A stretch of 64,000 nucleotides of DNA, taken from assembly GCF_025143365.1 (NCBI RefSeq), contig NZ_JALXPE010000007.1, positions 18,717 through 82,716 on the forward strand, read 5' to 3'. The stretch comes from Microbacterium sp. p3-SID336. Its GTDB lineage: Bacteria; Actinomycetota; Actinomycetes; Actinomycetales; Microbacteriaceae. Each line of letters begins with the position of its first letter. The stretch's first letter is position 1. The notes under the pieces were generated by a model, which saw only the letters and a list, made by a program, of their open reading frames with translations, was not told the origin of the DNA and ran no database searches. Below are positions 63,989-64,000 of the stretch, one piece after another. Position numbers and translations under genes: made by a program.

Positions 63989-64000
63989 TCCGCGTGCACG

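Overview
The window is one contiguous piece of a high-GC actinobacterial chromosome. Gene content and order point to Microbacteriaceae, most likely Microbacterium. The reasons are strongly G/C-biased third codon positions, GatCAB, a GlgE-type glycogen cluster, an actinobacterial ferrochelatase with an Fe-S cysteine cluster, group II truncated haemoglobin, DivIVA-domain and DUF2017/DUF2469 proteins, and many genes that start 6-7 nt after a TANNNT-like -10 box (leaderless transcripts). There is no rRNA, CRISPR array, insertion sequence, prophage or plasmid function. The region is core chromosome, dense and mostly ordinary.

Layout. 1-7.4 kb: rpsP(partial)-khpA-rimM-trmD, then an inserted block (histidine phosphatase, methyltransferase, pyrimidine-dimer glycosylase-like protein, map, membrane protein), then rplS-lepB-rnhB-DUF2469. 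7.5-11.8 kb: YraN-ComM/YifB-DprA-XerC, a DNA uptake and recombination run. 11.9-17.9 kb: a degenerate LytM-like exported protein on the minus strand, then rpsB-tsf, pyrH, frr, cdsA and a DivIVA-domain gene. 17.9-23.8 kb: a transglycosylase-like secreted protein, a small Zn-ribbon protein, an alpha/beta hydrolase, an AI-2E family transporter (minus), a large membrane/lipoprotein hybrid and a thioredoxin-TPR co-chaperone. 23.8-30.2 kb (minus): glgX-glgE-glgB, alpha-glucan metabolism. 30.3-34.9 kb: cysteine desulfurase-mnmA-ligA. 34.9-39.0 kb (minus): fatty-acyl-CoA ligase, DEAD-box helicase, GNAT. 39.1-44.7 kb: gatCAB, dinB, a GerW/YtfJ-like protein and a P-loop kinase. 44.7-47.3 kb (minus): zincin-clpS-DUF2017, a LysE exporter, tRNA-His, orn. 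47.3-53.1 kb: tRNA-Arg, an SSB paralogue, a lipoprotein, ettA and two thioesterases. 53.1-58.9 kb (minus): mscS-glbO-flavoprotein and pepN. 59.1-64.0 kb: ferrochelatase, rpiB, Nei-type glycosylase, an FMN-binding PaiB-like protein and an amidohydrolase.

How it works together. Most of the window is translation machinery (S16, S2, L19, EF-Ts, RRF, EttA, RimM, TrmD, MnmA, GatCAB, Map, two tRNAs), DNA maintenance (RNase HII, DprA, XerC, LigA, DinB, SSB, Nei, Pyr_excise) and envelope or storage metabolism (CdsA, LepB, GlgXEB).

No obviously new defence or mobile system is visible. The more unusual signals are a five-copy 22-bp repeat between two convergent thioesterase genes, a perfect 9+9 bp dyad placed like an operator in front of a small membrane protein, a 13-residue repeat linker in a LytM-like protein that lacks one active-site histidine, an ORF that carries a second signal peptide and lipobox in its middle, and a translationally coupled mscS-truncated haemoglobin-flavoprotein operon. 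Where a start was chosen by the leaderless -10 spacing this is stated. All functional calls are from motif recognition without database searches.
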